Source of the DNA: Gemmatirosa kalamazoonensis
Lineage (GTDB): Bacteria > Gemmatimonadota > Gemmatimonadetes > Gemmatimonadales > Gemmatimonadaceae
DNA: 64,000 nt
Direction: 5' to 3'
Assembly: GCF_000522985.1 (NCBI RefSeq)
Contig: NZ_CP007128.1
Span: forward strand, 186,001 to 250,000
Within the stretch, counting starts at the first letter, position 1. Each line of letters begins with the position of its first letter. Positions 52,072 through 61,317 of the stretch are shown here, piece after piece. The position numbers and the translations under genes are program-made. A model generated the notes under the pieces. The model was not told the origin of the DNA and did no database searches. It saw only the letters and a program-made list of their open reading frames with translations.

Positions 52072-52521
52072 ATGCCGATGCGCCGATCGCTGCCCGCCGC
52101 GCTCTCGCTGCTCGCCGCCGCCCTCGTCGCGGCCCGCTCGGCCCACGCCCAGATCGCCGAGGCGGTCGCCGGCCAGCCGAGCGCCGAGCCGCCGAGCCTC
52201 GCGATCGTCCTCGAGGCGGGCGCCGACCGGCCGGAGTTCGCGGCGCAACGCGCGGAGACGCGGCTGCAGAACGTGGCGGAGGTCGTCCGTCAGCTCGGCA
52301 CGCAGGTCACGCGCAGCGACACGACCGCGTTCGGCGTCACGCGCACGTCCGACGTCGAGGGCCTCGGCACGTATCCCCGCCCCGCCTACGTCGCGCGCTA
52401 CGTGGTGCGCGTGCGGCTGCCGGCCGCCGCGACGCCGACCGACGTGATGTCGGTGTCGGCGGCGCTGTCGCGCGCGGGCGCGGCGTCGGTCTACCTCACG
52501 AACCCGCGCCCGGCGCGCTGA
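52072..52521 (+). CDS. secreted SIMPL-like protein
   Basis: 149 aa, divergent from blaI. Signal peptide 1-25 (LPAALSLLAAALVAARSAHA). The mature part resembles a SIMPL (DUF541) domain: LAIVLEAGADRPEFAAQRAE, RLQNVAEVVRQLG, and YVARYVVRVRL. Such periplasmic proteins have no settled function. CCGGAGGTCCAC before the ATG at 52072 is a good ribosome site. Similarity is judged by eye. Confidence 0.6.
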   Translation: MPMRRSLPAALSLLAAALVAARSAHAQIAEAVAGQPSAEPPSLAIVLEAGADRPEFAAQRAETRLQNVAEVVRQLGTQVTRSDTTAFGVTRTSDVEGLGTYPRPAYVARYVVRVRLPAAATPTDVMSVSAALSRAGAASVYLTNPRPAR

Positions 52522-52687
52522 CGCAGGGATGACTCGCGCCGGCGCGCCGGGGTCTCTTCTGGCGCCGGGTCGCCGGTGACGAGTCGCAGGACCCGGTGAC
52601 GAACGACCGTCGTCCAACGGGCGAAACCGGGGGACGAATGCTATCGTCTAACGAGTACGGGCGGCCGTCGGCGCCGCCCGCCATCCG

Positions 52688-53446
52688 ATGGCACCCACCG
52701 CCATGCGTCCGCTGCAGTTCGCCCCCATCTCGGGCCGACATAGCTCCGCTGCGCGACTGACCTGGTGGATCGCGCCGAGCCTGGGCCTGCACGCGCTGCT
52801 CGCCATCGCCTCCGGCGTCAGCCTCCTTCCGCGCGACAAGGCGGACGACCGCCCGGCGCACGAGGTGATCTTCCTCGCTCCGCTGCTGCCGCGGAACGAT
52901 CCCCCGTCCGACGCGGTGCGCGGCGACGGGCTGCCCGGCGGCGTGCTCGCCTGGCATGGGATCGACCCGGCGCTCCAGCGCGGCGTGGCGGACGCGGTGG
53001 GCACGTCGCTCGGCGCCGCGGACGGCGCCGGCCACGCGCTGGCCCGCGCGGTCCGCGACCTCGAGGCGCCTCCCGCCCCCGACTCCACCACGCTCGTCGG
53101 CGACGACCACATCTTCCAGGCGGTGGACGTCGACCGCGAGGTGGAGCGCCAGGCCGACGCCGTCGCGCCGCTCTACCCCGAGGCGCTCCGCGTCGCCGGC
53201 ATCACCGGCGGCGTGACGGTGGAGTTCGTGGTCGACACCGCGGGGCGCATCGAGAACGGGTCGCTCCACGTCATCGGCACGACGCACCCGCTGTTCGCGG
53301 CCGCGGTGCGCGAGGCCATCCCGGGGATGCACTTCCGCCCCGCCGTGCGCAGCGGCCGCGTCGTCCGCCAGCAGGTGATCCAGAGCTTCCAGTTCGTGCT
53401 CCAGCCGCCGAAGACGGACAAGGACACGCTGCCCGAGCCGATCTGA
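52688..53446 (+). CDS. TonB-family energy transducer
   Basis: 252 aa. An N-terminal membrane helix (WWIAPSLGLHALLAIASGVS, about 26-45) anchors the protein, followed by a periplasmic stretch and a TonB C-terminal domain at about 160-245 (LYPEALRVAGITGGVTVEFV, MHFRPAVRSGRVVRQQV). The Pro-rich spanner is short. TonB proteins pass energy from the inner membrane to outer-membrane transporters. No exbB or exbD is seen nearby. It converges with the next gene. Confidence 0.8.
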   Translation: MAPTAMRPLQFAPISGRHSSAARLTWWIAPSLGLHALLAIASGVSLLPRDKADDRPAHEVIFLAPLLPRNDPPSDAVRGDGLPGGVLAWHGIDPALQRGVADAVGTSLGAADGAGHALARAVRDLEAPPAPDSTTLVGDDHIFQAVDVDREVERQADAVAPLYPEALRVAGITGGVTVEFVVDTAGRIENGSLHVIGTTHPLFAAAVREAIPGMHFRPAVRSGRVVRQQVIQSFQFVLQPPKTDKDTLPEPI

Positions 53447-53458
53447 CGGCAACGCTGC

Positions 53459-54562
53459 CTAACGGCGGCGCGGTTGGGAGACCCGGTAGTCCGCCACCAC
53501 GTGCACGAGCTGCCTGACCGGCCGACCGTGGTCCCGCGCGGGCACGAACCGCAGGCGCGACGCGGCCCGCAGCGCGGGGTCGGCGAGATCGGTCGACGCG
53601 GCGGCGACGATGCCGACGGTGCCGCGCTCCACGGCGCCGGTGCTGTCGACGACGAGCTCCACGAGCACGCGGCCGCCGATCCCCTCGGCGCGCGACGCCG
53701 CCGGATAGCCCGGCGCGAACGTGCTGCCGTCGGCGAGCCGCGCCGGCGTGTCGACCTCCGACGCGAGCCGCACGCTCGACGGCTCGGCGACCGTCGCGGG
53801 CTCCGGTAGATCGTCGAAGCCGTCGCGCTGGGTCCACAACGCGACGACGCCGCACGACGTCCCCTCGTACGACTGGTACTCGATCGGCAGCCCGGTGGGG
53901 AACGGGTAGATCTCGATGCCGGCGAGCGACGACGGCGCGATCGCGTCGACGTCGAAGCGGCCGCCGCCGACGTTCACGCCGTCGAGCCACAGCGACGCGA
54001 AGCAGCGACTGCCGCGCAGCCGCACGTACGACGCGCCGTTCGCCGTCTCCACCATCACGCCGGGAAGCGTGCGCAGCGCGGACGACACGCGCGACGGCTT
54101 CAGGCGCGCGAGCTCGCCGCGCGTCAGGAAGTCGCCGCGCCGCGCGACCAGCCGCCGGTAGAACGGCGCCGCGTTCCCCGTGAACGCGCCGGTGTCGGGC
54201 ACCACCGCGGTGACGAGCGGCGGCGCGGCCGGGGCGAGCGTCACTGCGGGCAGCTCGACGCCGCGCCTGGTGCGGGCCACGGTGCCTAACGGCGCGCGCG
54301 CGTCGCGCAGGCCGCGCCGGCGCACCACGATCTCGCTCGACGCGGTGTACGGGAGCGCGAACTGGAACGCGCCGGTCGCGTCCGTCGTCGCGGCGATGGC
54401 GGAGTCGTCCGGTGCGCGCGCGCCGACGAGCCACACGGTCGCGCCCAGCACCCCCGCACCGTCGGCGGTGCGCACGGTACCGCGCACGGTGGGCTGGGCG
54501 CCCGCGGTCGCAGACGCGGACGCGGACGCGGCGACGAGGGTCGCGAGGAGAACGAGGCGCAT
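53459..54562 (-). CDS. CarboxypepD-reg / plug / TonB-like fusion protein
   Basis: 367 aa with a signal peptide (LVLLATLVAASASASATAGAQ). Three parts are visible: a carboxypeptidase-regulatory-like beta domain at 25-110 (VRGTVRTADGAGVLGATVWL), a TonB-receptor-plug-like part at 130-240 (LRTLPGVMVETANGASYVRL, LWLDGVNVGGG) and a TonB C-terminal-type domain at 275-360 (GGRVLVELVVDSTGAVERGT). There is no beta barrel. It thus joins receptor and transducer pieces in one periplasmic protein. The TAG stop lies within a CGTTAGGC octamer. Confidence 0.75.
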   Translation of the reverse strand: MRLVLLATLVAASASASATAGAQPTVRGTVRTADGAGVLGATVWLVGARAPDDSAIAATTDATGAFQFALPYTASSEIVVRRRGLRDARAPLGTVARTRRGVELPAVTLAPAAPPLVTAVVPDTGAFTGNAAPFYRRLVARRGDFLTRGELARLKPSRVSSALRTLPGVMVETANGASYVRLRGSRCFASLWLDGVNVGGGRFDVDAIAPSSLAGIEIYPFPTGLPIEYQSYEGTSCGVVALWTQRDGFDDLPEPATVAEPSSVRLASEVDTPARLADGSTFAPGYPAASRAEGIGGRVLVELVVDSTGAVERGTVGIVAAASTDLADPALRAASRLRFVPARDHGRPVRQLVHVVADYRVSQPRRR

Positions 54563-54736
54563 GGGACGGGAGCGGGGCGTCGGAGGCGCGAGCGGCGACG
54601 GGCGGCCGGACGGGCCGCGCCGGAATGGTACCGCGCGGCGCGCCGATGGTGCCCTCTCGCTCGCCCCTAGCGGCGCCGTCGACCGGGTGGAATGCTAGCG
54701 CGTCATTCGTGCACCACGGCCCGTCCACCGGATCAC

Positions 54737-57700
54737 ATGCTCACACCCGGGATCCAGCTCGGCCCGTACGAGATCCAGGAGACGCTCGGCCAGGGCGGGA
54801 TGGGCGAGGTGTACCGGGCACGCGATCTCCGCCTCGGCCGCGAGCTCGCGCTCAAGCTGCTGCCGACGCGCGTCGCCGCCGACGAGACGGCGGTCGAGCG
54901 GTTCGTGCGCGAGGCCCGCGCCGCCTCGGCGCTGAACCACCCGAACGTCGTCACGATCTACGAGATCGGCGAGGCGGAGCCGGGGCGCTACATCGCGATG
55001 GAGCTGGTCGGCGGCACCACGCTGCGGCCGCTCACCGCGCGCCCGCAGCCCGTGGAGCAGGTCGCGCGCATCGGTGCGCAGATCGCGCGCGCGCTGGCCG
55101 TGGCCCACGCGGACGGCATCATCCACCGCGACATCAAGCCGGACAACGTGATGCTGCGGCCCGACGGCTACGTGAAGGTGCTCGACTTCGGCATCGCGCG
55201 GCTCGTCGCGGCGCAGGACGGACGCGCGACGGGCGCGGAGGCGGCGCCGACGCAGGCGGGCCGCGCCGTCGGCACGGTGCGCTACATGTCGCCGGAGCAG
55301 GCGTGCGCCGAGCCGCTCACCGGCGCGACCGACGTGTTCTCGCTCGGCGTGGTGCTGTACGAGCTGGCGACGGGCCGCCACCCGTTCGCGGCCATGCCTA
55401 ACGCGTCGGACGTGGCCGTGCTCAGCGCGATGCTCACCGGACCGGCGCCGACGGCGACGGCCGCGAACCCCGCGGTGCCGCGCGAGCTGGACGTGCTGCT
55501 CGCGCGGATGCTGGAGCGCGAGCCGCGGCAGCGCCCGTCCGCCGCGGAGGTGGAAGCGGCGCTCGCCGGCCTGACGCTCGGCGCCACGCCGGCCGCCGCG
55601 CGGCGCGACGCGCCATCGGAGCGGCACACCGTCGGACGCGATGGCGAACGCGCGGCGCTGCGCCAGGCGATGGCCGACGCGGAGCGCGGGCACGGCGCGC
55701 TGCTCAGCGTCGCCGGCGAGCCGGGGATCGGCAAGACGACGCTCGTCGAGGCGTTCCTCGCGGAAGTCGCGAGCGCCACGCGGCCGTGTCGCATCGCGCG
55801 CGGCCGCTGCTCGGAACGTCTCGCGGGCACCGAGGCGTATCTGCCGATCCTCGAGGCGCTCGACGCGATGCTGCGCGGCGCGGGCGCGTCGACGGTCGCG
55901 GCGCTCATGCGACGCCACGCGCCCACGTGGTACCTCCAGCTCGCGCCCGCCGCGGCCGAGGACTCGTCCGAGGGACGCGCGCTGATGAGCGTGCAGGCGA
56001 GCTCGCAGGAGCGTCTCAAGCGCGAGCTGGGGACGTTCCTCGACGAGCTGTCGCGCACCTCGCCGGTGGTGCTGTTCCTCGACGATCTGCACTGGGCCGA
56101 CGCGTCGACGGTCGACGTGCTGGCGTATCTCGCCGCGCGGCTCGACGCGATGCGCCTGCTCATCGTCGTCACGGTGCGGCCCGCGGAGCTGCTGTTGGGC
56201 AGGCACCCGTTCGCGCAGCTCAAGCTCGACCTGCAGGCGCGCGGGCTGTGCCACGAGCTCGCGCTGGAGTTCCTGACGGTGGGCGACGTCGAGCAGTACC
56301 TGCGCCTGGAGTTCCCGGGGCACGACTTCCCACCCGACTTCGCCGCGCTGATCCACGCGAAGACGGACGGCAGCCCGCTGTTCATGGCGGACCTGCTGCG
56401 CTACCTGCGCACGCGCGGCGTCGTCGCGAGCGCCGACGAGCGGTGGACGCTCGCGCGGCCGACGCCCGTCGTCGAGGTCGAGCTGCCGGAGTCGATTCGC
56501 GGCATGATCCAGCGGAAGATCGAGCAGCTCGGCGATGACGATCGGCGGCTGCTCACGGCGGCGGGCGTCCAGGGCTACGAGTTCGACTCGGCCATCGTCG
56601 CCGCGCTCACGGGCACCGACCCCGCGGACGTCGAGGAGCGGCTGGAGACGCTGGAGCACGTGTACGGGTTCGTGAAGCGCGCGCGCGCGAGCACGAGCTG
56701 CCTAACGGCGCGCTCAACGTGCGCTATCGCTTCGTGCACGTGCTCTACCAGAACGCGCTCTACGCGGCGCTCACGCCGTCGCGCCGCGTCTCGCTCAGCG
56801 AGCGCGCCGCGCGGGCGCTCGGCGACGCATACGGCGCGCGCAGCGGGGAGATCGCGAGCGATCTCGCCGCACTGTTCGAGGCGGCGCGGGACACGCGCCA
56901 CGCGGCGGAGCACATGCTCGTCGCCGCGCAGAACGCGGCGCGCGTCTTCGCGAGCCAGGAGGCCGTGGCGCTGTCGCGCCGCGCGCTGCAGCTCCTCGCG
57001 CAGCTTCCCGACACGCCGGAGCGCGCCGAGCGCGAGATGCTGCTCCAGAGCGTGCTCGCGACGTCGCTCGCCGCGCTCCAGGGGTCGGCGGCACCGGAAG
57101 TCGCCCGGGCCTACGGGCGGGCGCACGCGCTGTGGCAGCAGCTCGGCGAGCGGCCGGAGTTCTTCGGCGTGCTGGGCGGCGTCGTGACGTATAACATCGT
57201 CGCCGGAAAGCTCGACGTCGCGCTCTCGATCGGCGAGGAGGCGCTACGGCTCGCCGAGCGCGTCGGCGACCGCGCCATGATCGTCATCGCGCAGGAGGTG
57301 CTCGGCATCACGCTGCACCACCTCGGCCGACACCATGCGGCGCTCGCCTGCTTCGAGCGGGGACTCGCGGCCTACGGCATCGAGCTCGCCCCCGCGTTCG
57401 TCTCCATCCTCATCGAGCCGGGCGTCGGCATGCGCGCCGAGAAGGCGCGGACGCTGTGGGTGCTCGGCTACCCCGATCAGGCGCTGCGCGAGGTGAACGC
57501 GGCGCAGGCACTGGCCGATCGGGTCCCGCATCCGGAGGCCCGCGGCTTCGCGCCGCTGTTCGGCGCGTTCATCCACCAGTTCCGCAACGACGTGCCCAAC
57601 ACGTTCCGGTACGCGGAGACGGTGCTCGCCATCGCGCAGGAGCGGGACATCGTCACGACACGCGCGTGGGGCGCGGTGCTGCACGGGTGGGCCGTCGCGA

Positions 57701-58182
57701 TACGTGGAGACGTGGACGAGGGGATCGCCGAGATCCGCGGCAGCCTCGCGGGGCAGCTCGCCGCGGGCTCGCTCGTCGCGCGGCCGCAGTTCCTCGCCAT
57801 CCTCGCCGACGCGTGCCTGCATGCAGACCGCGTCGACGACGTGCTCGCCGCGACGGCGGAGGGGCTGGAGTGCTCCGCGAGCACGGCGGACCACTACTGG
57901 GACTCGGAGCTGGAGCGGCTGCGCGGCGAGGCGCTGCACGCGCTCGGCGGCGACGCGTCGGAGATCGACGCGTCCTTCGAGCGCGCGCTCGCCGACGCCC
58001 GCGCACGCGATGCGAGGTCGCTCGAGCTGCGCGCCGCGACGAGCGCCGCGCGCGTGTGGCTCGCGCGCGGCGACCGTGCGCGCGCGCACGAGCAGCTCGC
58101 GCCGGTCTACGCCTGGTTCACCGAGGGATTCGACACGCCCGATCTCGTCGCCGCGCGCCAGCTGCTCGACGCGCTCGGCTGA
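54737..58182 (+). CDS. Ser/Thr kinase with AAA ATPase and TPR region, frameshifted
   Basis: Large cytoplasmic signalling protein split over two frames (54737 onward and the frame ending 58182). The kinase has GQGGMGEVYRA, LALKLL, HRDIKPDN, DFGIAR and MSPEQA; the ATPase has P-loop GEPGIGKT and LFLDDLHWAD; the C-terminal part (from MRYRFVHVLYQNALYAAL) is TPR-like. The frames meet in a 13-nt GC tract (56677-56689); one GC unit less gives VKRAREHELPNGALNVRYRF and an intact protein of about 1,148 aa. So this is either a real frameshift, phase variation or a sequence error. Start ATG at 54737 preferred over 54692. Confidence 0.82.
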
Positions 58183-58200
58183 GCGCCTAACGTCAGGCGC
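58183..58200. terminator. GCGCCT/AGGCGC hairpin with octamer in the loop
   Basis: GCGCCT (58183-58188) pairs with AGGCGC (58195-58200). The left arm and loop contain GCCTAACG, the inverted form of the dispersed octamer. It lies between convergent stops. Confidence 0.45.
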
Positions 58201-59068
58201 CCTTCGGCACCGGCGACGCGACGTCGAGCACGAGCCGCCACCCCGCCGCGTCGCGCCGCCACACGCGCAGGTAGTTGCCCGCCTGGACCGCATCGCCCGC
58301 GACGCGCGTGTAGGTGCCGTACGTGTACGCGAGGTCGCCCGCGCGCGCGACCGTGCCGGTGATCGGCGTCGACCGATAGCTCGCGCCGGCGGCCTCCGCG
58401 ATCGAACGCGCCGCGTCACGCCCCATGCGCGCGCCGACGCCGTCGCGCAGCAGCGCCGCGTCGTCCGCGGTGCGCGCCACGAGCCCGTCCGGCGACGACG
58501 GATCGGCGAAGCGCGCGCCGAGCGCGCTGTCGACGCGCAGCACCTCGGCGAGACTCGCGTCGCTCGTCGCGCGCGACGGCTGGCCGGCGGCCGCGACGCG
58601 CACGCTACGCTCGGGGTCGACCGTGGGCACCGCCGTGCCGCCGACGCCGAGGTCGACGAGCACGCGCCACGGCTCGCCGGGACGCCGTCCCCACACGCTC
58701 GCGAACACGCCGCCGGCGCGCACCGTGTCGCGCCCGAGCCGCTCGAACCGGTACGGCCCGGTGGAGAACCCGAGGTCGCCCGAGGACGAGACGCCGACGT
58801 GCGCGGGGGTCCAGAACAGCGTGCCCTGCGGCGGCATCCCGTCGCGCGGCGGATGCGCGGCGTACCACGCCTGCGCGTCGGTCGCGCGGGGCTGGAAGAT
58901 GATCGAGCGGGCGTCGAGGTTCGTCCGGAACGCGAGCCACGTCCCCGAGTCGGCAGACAGGCGCGCGAAGCCACGCTCGGCGGCGATGAGCGACGCGGCG
59001 TCGTCGGAGGGTGCCTGCGCGGCGAGCGGCGCGGCGACCAGCAGGGCGGCGAGAATGGCGATGCGCAC
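58193..59068 (-). CDS. secreted DUF4440/SnoaL-like protein
   Basis: 291 aa with a signal peptide (AILAALLVAAPLAAQ). Two parts: residues 20-165 and a second NTF2-like fold at about 170-285 (SIAEAAGASYRSTPITGTVA, AYTYGTYTRV, GNYLRVWRRDAAGWRLVLDV). The ending is typical of DUF4440/SnoaL-like proteins, which bind small ligands or act as isomerases. No catalytic residues can be named. It stands between the kinase-ATPase gene and a DUF4342 gene. Confidence 0.75.
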   Translation of the reverse strand: MRIAILAALLVAAPLAAQAPSDDAASLIAAERGFARLSADSGTWLAFRTNLDARSIIFQPRATDAQAWYAAHPPRDGMPPQGTLFWTPAHVGVSSSGDLGFSTGPYRFERLGRDTVRAGGVFASVWGRRPGEPWRVLVDLGVGGTAVPTVDPERSVRVAAAGQPSRATSDASLAEVLRVDSALGARFADPSSPDGLVARTADDAALLRDGVGARMGRDAARSIAEAAGASYRSTPITGTVARAGDLAYTYGTYTRVAGDAVQAGNYLRVWRRDAAGWRLVLDVASPVPKGA

Positions 59069-59222
59069 GGAGCGGGCGTGTGGGGAACGAGGGCGGCACG
59101 GTGCTGCACGCCCGCGAATGTGCCCCGCCGATGCGCGTCGCCGGGAGGCACGCCGCCACTCGCCGTGACGGGGTGCCGCGCCCCGGTGACGGAAGGACGC
59201 GCGCCGGGACGACCGACGGCGG

Positions 59223-59507
59223 CTACTGGCGGCGCGCGTCGTTAGGCATCGGCGCCGGCGGGCCGACGACGTCGCGCACGACGAGGATCTTGAAGTCGGC
59301 GGCGAGCGCCGCGATGCCGCCGATCGCCGCCCAGAACGGCAGCAGCGCCGCGCCGACGATCCCCGCGGCGAGCGGCACGTCGAGCAGCGTACGGCCGCTC
59401 GAATTCTGGATCACGACACGGCGGACGTTCCCCTCGCGGAGGATGCTCTTGAGCGTCGACTTCAGCTTGCCGCCGGCGACGCTGATCTCTTCGGTGTACG
59501 TGGCCAT
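59223..59507 (-). CDS. DUF4342-domain protein
   Basis: 94 aa from the ATG at 59507. The stretch MATYTEEISVAGGKLKSTLK and VVIQNSSGRTLLDVPLAAGI matches DUF4342, a domain found in small proteins that may bind lipid or nucleic acid; function is unknown. A hydrophobic segment (GIVGAALLPFWAAIGGIAAL) follows and may insert in the membrane. Longer frames upstream run through repeats and are not supported. Confidence 0.8.
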   Translation of the reverse strand: MATYTEEISVAGGKLKSTLKSILREGNVRRVVIQNSSGRTLLDVPLAAGIVGAALLPFWAAIGGIAALAADFKILVVRDVVGPPAPMPNDARRQ

Positions 59508-59508
59508 G

Positions 59509-59548
59509 ACAGGGCAGGAGGGCAGGAGCGCAGGAGGGCGGGAGCTGG
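59509..59548. repeat. GGGCAGGA octamer array
   Basis: Four 8-bp units in a row: GGGCAGGA, GGGCAGGA, GCGCAGGA and GGGCGGGA, just upstream of the DUF4342 start. The next bases (GCTGGCCCTCCCTC) are partly their inverted complement. Confidence 0.6.
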
Positions 59549-59618
59549 CCCTCCCTCGAACATACGCGCCTCGCGGCGCCGGGTTGCAAGCCTTCTGCAC
59601 TGACGGGCTGCTCGGATC

Positions 59619-59791
59619 GAACCCCAGAGGGCCGCAGAGGACTGCCTCTTCGTATTGAACCACGGAGGACACGGAGGACACAGAGGAAACCCACGCTTTT
59701 GAAAGGGTTCTCCTCCGTGTCCTCCGTGTCCTCTGTGGTAAGAAAAAGCAGTTGCCGTTCTCCGCGGCCCGCTGCGGCCCTCTGCGGTTCA
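59619..59791. repeat. nested inverted-repeat element with CGGAGGACA units
   Basis: Outer ends GAACCCCAGAGGGCCGCAGAGG and its inverted copy GGCCCTCTGCGGTTC enclose an inner hairpin: GAACCACGGAGGACACGGAG (59658 on) faces CTCCGTGTCCTCCGTGTCCT (59712 on). It shares the CAGAGG/CCTCTGCGGTTC ends with 10888-11090. Units of this kind (ACCACGGAGGACACGGAGG) are widespread in bacteria. No gene is supported in 59508-59817. Confidence 0.7.
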
Positions 59792-59817
59792 ATGGTGTTC
59801 TCCGCGCCCTCCGCGCC

Positions 59818-60927
59818 TCACTCGCCCATGTCGAACAGGTCGCGGAACTGCCGCGGCTGGGAGCGCAGGTACTGATTCGGCGCACGGACGCGGGCGCCGA
59901 AGTGGGCGGCGGCGTGCCAGGGCCAGCGCGGGTCGTACAGGATGGCGCGCGCGATCGCGACGATGTCGGCGTCGCCGGTGCCGACGATCGCCTCGGCCTG
60001 CTCGAAGTCCGTGATGAGCCCGACCGCGACGACGGGCATCGACGTGGCCTGCTTCACGGCGCGGGCGAGCGGGACCTGATAGCTCGGCCCGACGGGGATG
60101 CGCTGGTGCGGCGTGAGGCCGCCGCTGGAGACGTGCACCGCGGCGCAGCCACGCGCCTCGAGCGCGCGCGCGAACGCGATCGTCTGCTCCACGTCCCATC
60201 CGCCGTCCGCCCAGTCGGTTCCGGAGACGCGCATGGTCACCGCGCGCTCCGCCGGGAACGCCGCGCGCACCGCGTCGAACACCTCGAGCGGAAAGCGCAT
60301 GCGGTTCTCGAGCGAGCCGCCGTACTCGTCGTCGCGCTGGTTGGCGAGCGGCGACAGGAACTGGTGCAGCAGGTAGCCGTGCGCGCCGTGGAGCTGCACG
60401 GCGTCGATGCCGAGCCGCGCGGCGCGGCGCGCCGCATCCACGAACCCGTCGCGCACGCGTGCGAGCCCCTCGGCGTCGAGCGCGGTCGGCGCGTACGAGC
60501 GCTCGTCGTACGGCACGGCCGACGCGGAGACCGTCTGCCAGCCGTTCGGGTGGTCGGGTGGGAAATGTGCGCCGCCCTTCCACGGCACCTCGCTCGACGC
60601 CTTGCGCCCGGCGTGCGCGAGCTGGATGGCGATCGGCATGCGCGACCAGCGGCGGACGCTCTCCAGCGTGCGCCCCATCGCCTCCTCGGTCTCGTCGGAC
60701 CAGAGGCCGACGTCGGCGTACGTGATGCGCCCCTCGGGGACCACCGCGGTCGCCTCGATCGTGAGCAGCGCCGCGCCGGAGAGCGCGAGGTGGCCGAGGT
60801 GGATGAGGTGCCAGTCGGTCATGCAGCCGTCGACCGCGGAGTACTGGCACATCGGCGCGATGACGATGCGGTTCGCGAGCCTGACGCCGCCGACCTCGAT
60901 CGGCGTGAACAGCGTGGCGGTGGCCAT
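59818..60927 (-). CDS. NADH:flavin oxidoreductase, YqjM-type Old Yellow Enzyme
   Basis: FMN-dependent ene-reductase, 369 aa from the ATG at 60927. Characteristic segments are VIAPMCQYSAVDGCMTDWHL (Cys in the YqjM-like position near residue 27), QLAHAGRKAS, IDAVQLHGAHGYLLHQFLSP, NQRDDEYGGSLENR and the phosphate-binding GLITDFEQAE with VAIARAIL. Reduces activated double bonds with NAD(P)H; natural substrate unknown. It starts 20 bases after the acetyltransferase gene on the same strand; that gap carries a GCCTAACG octamer. Confidence 0.92.
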   Translation of the reverse strand: MATATLFTPIEVGGVRLANRIVIAPMCQYSAVDGCMTDWHLIHLGHLALSGAALLTIEATAVVPEGRITYADVGLWSDETEEAMGRTLESVRRWSRMPIAIQLAHAGRKASSEVPWKGGAHFPPDHPNGWQTVSASAVPYDERSYAPTALDAEGLARVRDGFVDAARRAARLGIDAVQLHGAHGYLLHQFLSPLANQRDDEYGGSLENRMRFPLEVFDAVRAAFPAERAVTMRVSGTDWADGGWDVEQTIAFARALEARGCAAVHVSSGGLTPHQRIPVGPSYQVPLARAVKQATSMPVVAVGLITDFEQAEAIVGTGDADIVAIARAILYDPRWPWHAAAHFGARVRAPNQYLRSQPRQFRDLFDMGE

Positions 60928-60947
60928 GGTGCGCCGGTGCCTAACGC

Positions 60948-61229
60948 CTACTCGCCGCTCGCGACGACGTCGAGCTGCTCGGGGTGGTCGCCGAGCCATT
61001 CCTCGACGAACGGGCAGCTCGGCACGACGCGCAGCCCGTTCGCGCGCGCGTGCTCGAACGCCGCCTCGACGAGCGCGGTGCCGACGCCCTGCCCCTGCTC
61101 GGCCTCGGGGACGATGGTGTGCTGGAGATCGAGCGTGTCGCGGCCGAGCGGCTCGTACGCGAGATAGGCGGGCCCGTCGGGAAGGTCGACGACGAAGCGG
61201 CGCGCGTCGGGGTGATGAGTCACGTTCAT
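60948..61229 (-). CDS. GNAT-family N-acetyltransferase
   Basis: Short acetyltransferase of 93 aa from the ATG at 61229. The acetyl-CoA loop EQGQGVGTALVEAAFEHARA and the following VVPSCPFVEEWL fit the YjdJ/NATD1-like short GNAT group. The target amine is unknown. The upstream inverted heptamer array runs to within 4 bases of the ATG. First gene of a pair with the Old Yellow Enzyme. Confidence 0.88.
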   Translation of the reverse strand: MNVTHHPDARRFVVDLPDGPAYLAYEPLGRDTLDLQHTIVPEAEQGQGVGTALVEAAFEHARANGLRVVPSCPFVEEWLGDHPEQLDVVASGE

Positions 61230-61232
61230 GAT

Positions 61233-61310
61233 GAGCGTGGAGCGTGGAGCGTGGAGCGGAGAGGGCTTCCTCTCGCACAATGCGTGCTCCACGCTCCACG
61301 CTCCACGCTC
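61233..61310. repeat. facing GAGCGTG / CACGCTC heptamer arrays
   Basis: Four GAGCGTG-type units (61233-61260) face four inverted units (GCTCCAC register, about 61285-61310) around a 24-base loop, between the acetyltransferase start and the gamma-glutamyltransferase stop. The same heptamer is used inside the flgA signal peptide at 19223-19257. Confidence 0.8.
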
Positions 61311-61317
61311 TCTCTGC

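Noticed and set aside
56719-58182. Independent TPR gene at 56719
   Set aside because: No ribosome site, and the preceding codons in the shifted frame continue the kinase-ATPase without a gap.
59223-59885. 220-aa version of the DUF4342 protein
   Set aside because: The extra N-terminal part is encoded by nested repeats; DUF4342 starts at MATYTEE (59507).
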